Source of the DNA: Shewanella sp.
Lineage (GTDB): Bacteria > Pseudomonadota > Gammaproteobacteria > Enterobacterales > Shewanellaceae
Length of the DNA: 15,048 nucleotides
Assembly: GCA_004195335.1 (NCBI GenBank)
Contig: SDWK01000939.1
Span: 1 to 15,048 of the forward strand
Direction of reading: 5' to 3'
In this document: piece after piece, positions 14,061-15,048 of the stretch
How positions within the stretch are numbered: position 1 is the stretch's first letter
Layout of the letters: every line of letters begins with the position of its first letter
Position numbers and translations under genes: made by a program
The notes under the pieces: model-generated
Databases searched by the model: none
The model's input: only the letters and a program-made list of their open reading frames with translations
What the model was told of the DNA's origin: nothing

Positions 14061-15048
14061 TTAAGCCAGCAGCAAGAAGCCCACAAATGTCGCTGCAGCT
14101 GTGATCAGTGCATAAGGCAACTGAGTGACTGCATGACTCACCAAGTTACACCCAGAACCTTGAGCCGCCAACACCGTGGAGTCGGAATAGAAACACGCCT
14201 GACTACCAAATGATGAAGCCGACAACAAGGCGCCAATCACCAAAGGAATATTGGCATCCACCGACTGCGCCAAAGGCATCACTATAGGGATAGATACTGC
14301 AAAAATACCCCAGCTCGATCCCGTAGCAAACGCCAATATCGACATGGTGAGAAACACCACTGCCGGTAACAGCTCTGGGGTCATAAACGGACTCAAGCTG
14401 CCAATCACAAATTGAGGCAACAACAACTTATCGCACACATCTTTAAAGATAAATGCCGCTATCACAGTCCCGATGGCTGGCAACATGCTTTTAAAACCGT
14501 CGATCATCTGTTCCATCATCTCTGACAATGGCATCAATCTTTGCAGACCGTAATAGGGTAGAGTCACCGCCAAGGTCGCAATTAAGCCCTTTAATACGTC
14601 GATATCGAAATAGACGGTAAAGCCCACCAAGAGAAATATAGGCACAAAAAAGTTATGCAACTGACCTTGATTATCGGCATGCTTAAACTCCTCTTCCAAG
14701 GCTTTTACCGCATATTCATCAGAGGTCTGCACATCATCTAAGTCTACCTGCTTCAATGCCGGCTCCCCTTGAGCCGCCGCTAACTGAGCCCGCTTCATCG
14801 GCCCAAATGCTGGCACTATCCCTAAGATGACCAAGAGCACCATAGCTACTGCCAACCAAGCGTAAAGCATATAGGGGATCGCCTGCATATAGACTGCTAT
14901 GCCCTGCCCCTCGGCAGCAATGCCGTTATCCACCAGTAAACCACCGAAGAACACGGCCCAGGTCGACAATGGCACTAACACGCAAATGGGCGCAGCGGTA
15001 GAGTCCACCACATAGGCCAACATTTCACGGGAGACCTTAAACTTATCG
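14061..15048 (-). CDS. NhaC-family Na+/H+ antiporter (C-terminal part, runs off the window)
   Basis: The window holds the last 328 residues of a multi-pass inner-membrane antiporter. The frame stays open from the right edge (DKFKVSREMLAYVVDSTAAP), so the ATG at 15023 is internal and the true start lies outside. VSREMLAYVVDSTAAP, LVPLSTWAVFF, ATGSSWGIFAVSIPI and SASSFGSQACFYSDSTVLAA are the kind of polar-residue motifs conserved in the NhaC family. About eight or nine hydrophobic segments are visible, with a charged cytosolic stretch (about 75 to 120 in the visible part) rich in acidic residues. The family exchanges Na+ for H+, sometimes coupled to organic acids, so the substrate is not certain from sequence. 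The stop TAA is at 14063-14061. It converges with rhlE across a repeat-filled gap. Confidence 0.92.
   Translation of the reverse strand, partial: DKFKVSREMLAYVVDSTAAPICVLVPLSTWAVFFGGLLVDNGIAAEGQGIAVYMQAIPYMLYAWLAVAMVLLVILGIVPAFGPMKRAQLAAAQGEPALKQVDLDDVQTSDEYAVKALEEEFKHADNQGQLHNFFVPIFLLVGFTVYFDIDVLKGLIATLAVTLPYYGLQRLMPLSEMMEQMIDGFKSMLPAIGTVIAAFIFKDVCDKLLLPQFVIGSLSPFMTPELLPAVVFLTMSILAFATGSSWGIFAVSIPIVMPLAQSVDANIPLVIGALLSASSFGSQACFYSDSTVLAAQGSGCNLVSHAVTQLPYALITAAATFVGFLLLA

Overview
The window looks like chromosome from a Shewanella-type marine gammaproteobacterium. This is inferred from the gene set (a PutA of about 1060 residues without a DNA-binding arm, a YgiM homologue, CydDC, RhlE, DUF3622 and DUF3565 proteins), from moderate base composition, and from intergenic repeats of a kind I associate with that group. 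No search was run. Most of the window is ordinary housekeeping and metabolic chromosome. I found no phage, CRISPR, toxin-antitoxin or biosynthetic cluster and no clear new multi-gene system. The unusual material lies between genes.

Layout. Bases 131-2104 (+) hold a two-gene phosphate unit: a PhoU-like DUF47 protein and a PiT phosphate transporter, closed by a strong terminator. Bases 2439-3014 (+) encode an envelope SH3/coiled-coil/one-helix protein of the YgiM type, also followed by a strong terminator. Bases 3396-6575 (+) encode PutA, which oxidises proline to glutamate. Its leader holds a perfect -10 box, a palindrome and a terminator-like hairpin. Bases 6706-6882 (+) encode a 58-residue excisionase/MerR-type helix-turn-helix protein whose promoter contains a palindrome. 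Just after it lies a decayed fragment of a chemotaxis receptor.

Bases 7133-10773 (-) carry cydD and cydC, translationally coupled, for the ABC exporter needed to assemble cytochrome bd oxidase. Upstream of them is a 266-bp nested inverted-repeat element, and beyond that an FNR-like box. A 45-base stretch related to the right end of this element, preceded by a 10-base remnant of its left end, sits at 3099-3155. Bases 11416-12146 (-) encode two small conserved proteins of unknown function (DUF3622 and DUF3565).

Bases 12481-13968 (+) encode the DEAD-box RNA helicase RhlE. It converges on the C-terminal part of an NhaC-family Na+/H+ antiporter gene (-) that runs off the right edge. The gap between them holds a hairpin and a 14-bp tandem repeat.

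The genes form separate transcription units rather than one pathway. The points most worth following are the nested repeat inside the probable cydDC leader, the attenuator-like hairpin before putA, and the small HTH gene with a possible self-operator.
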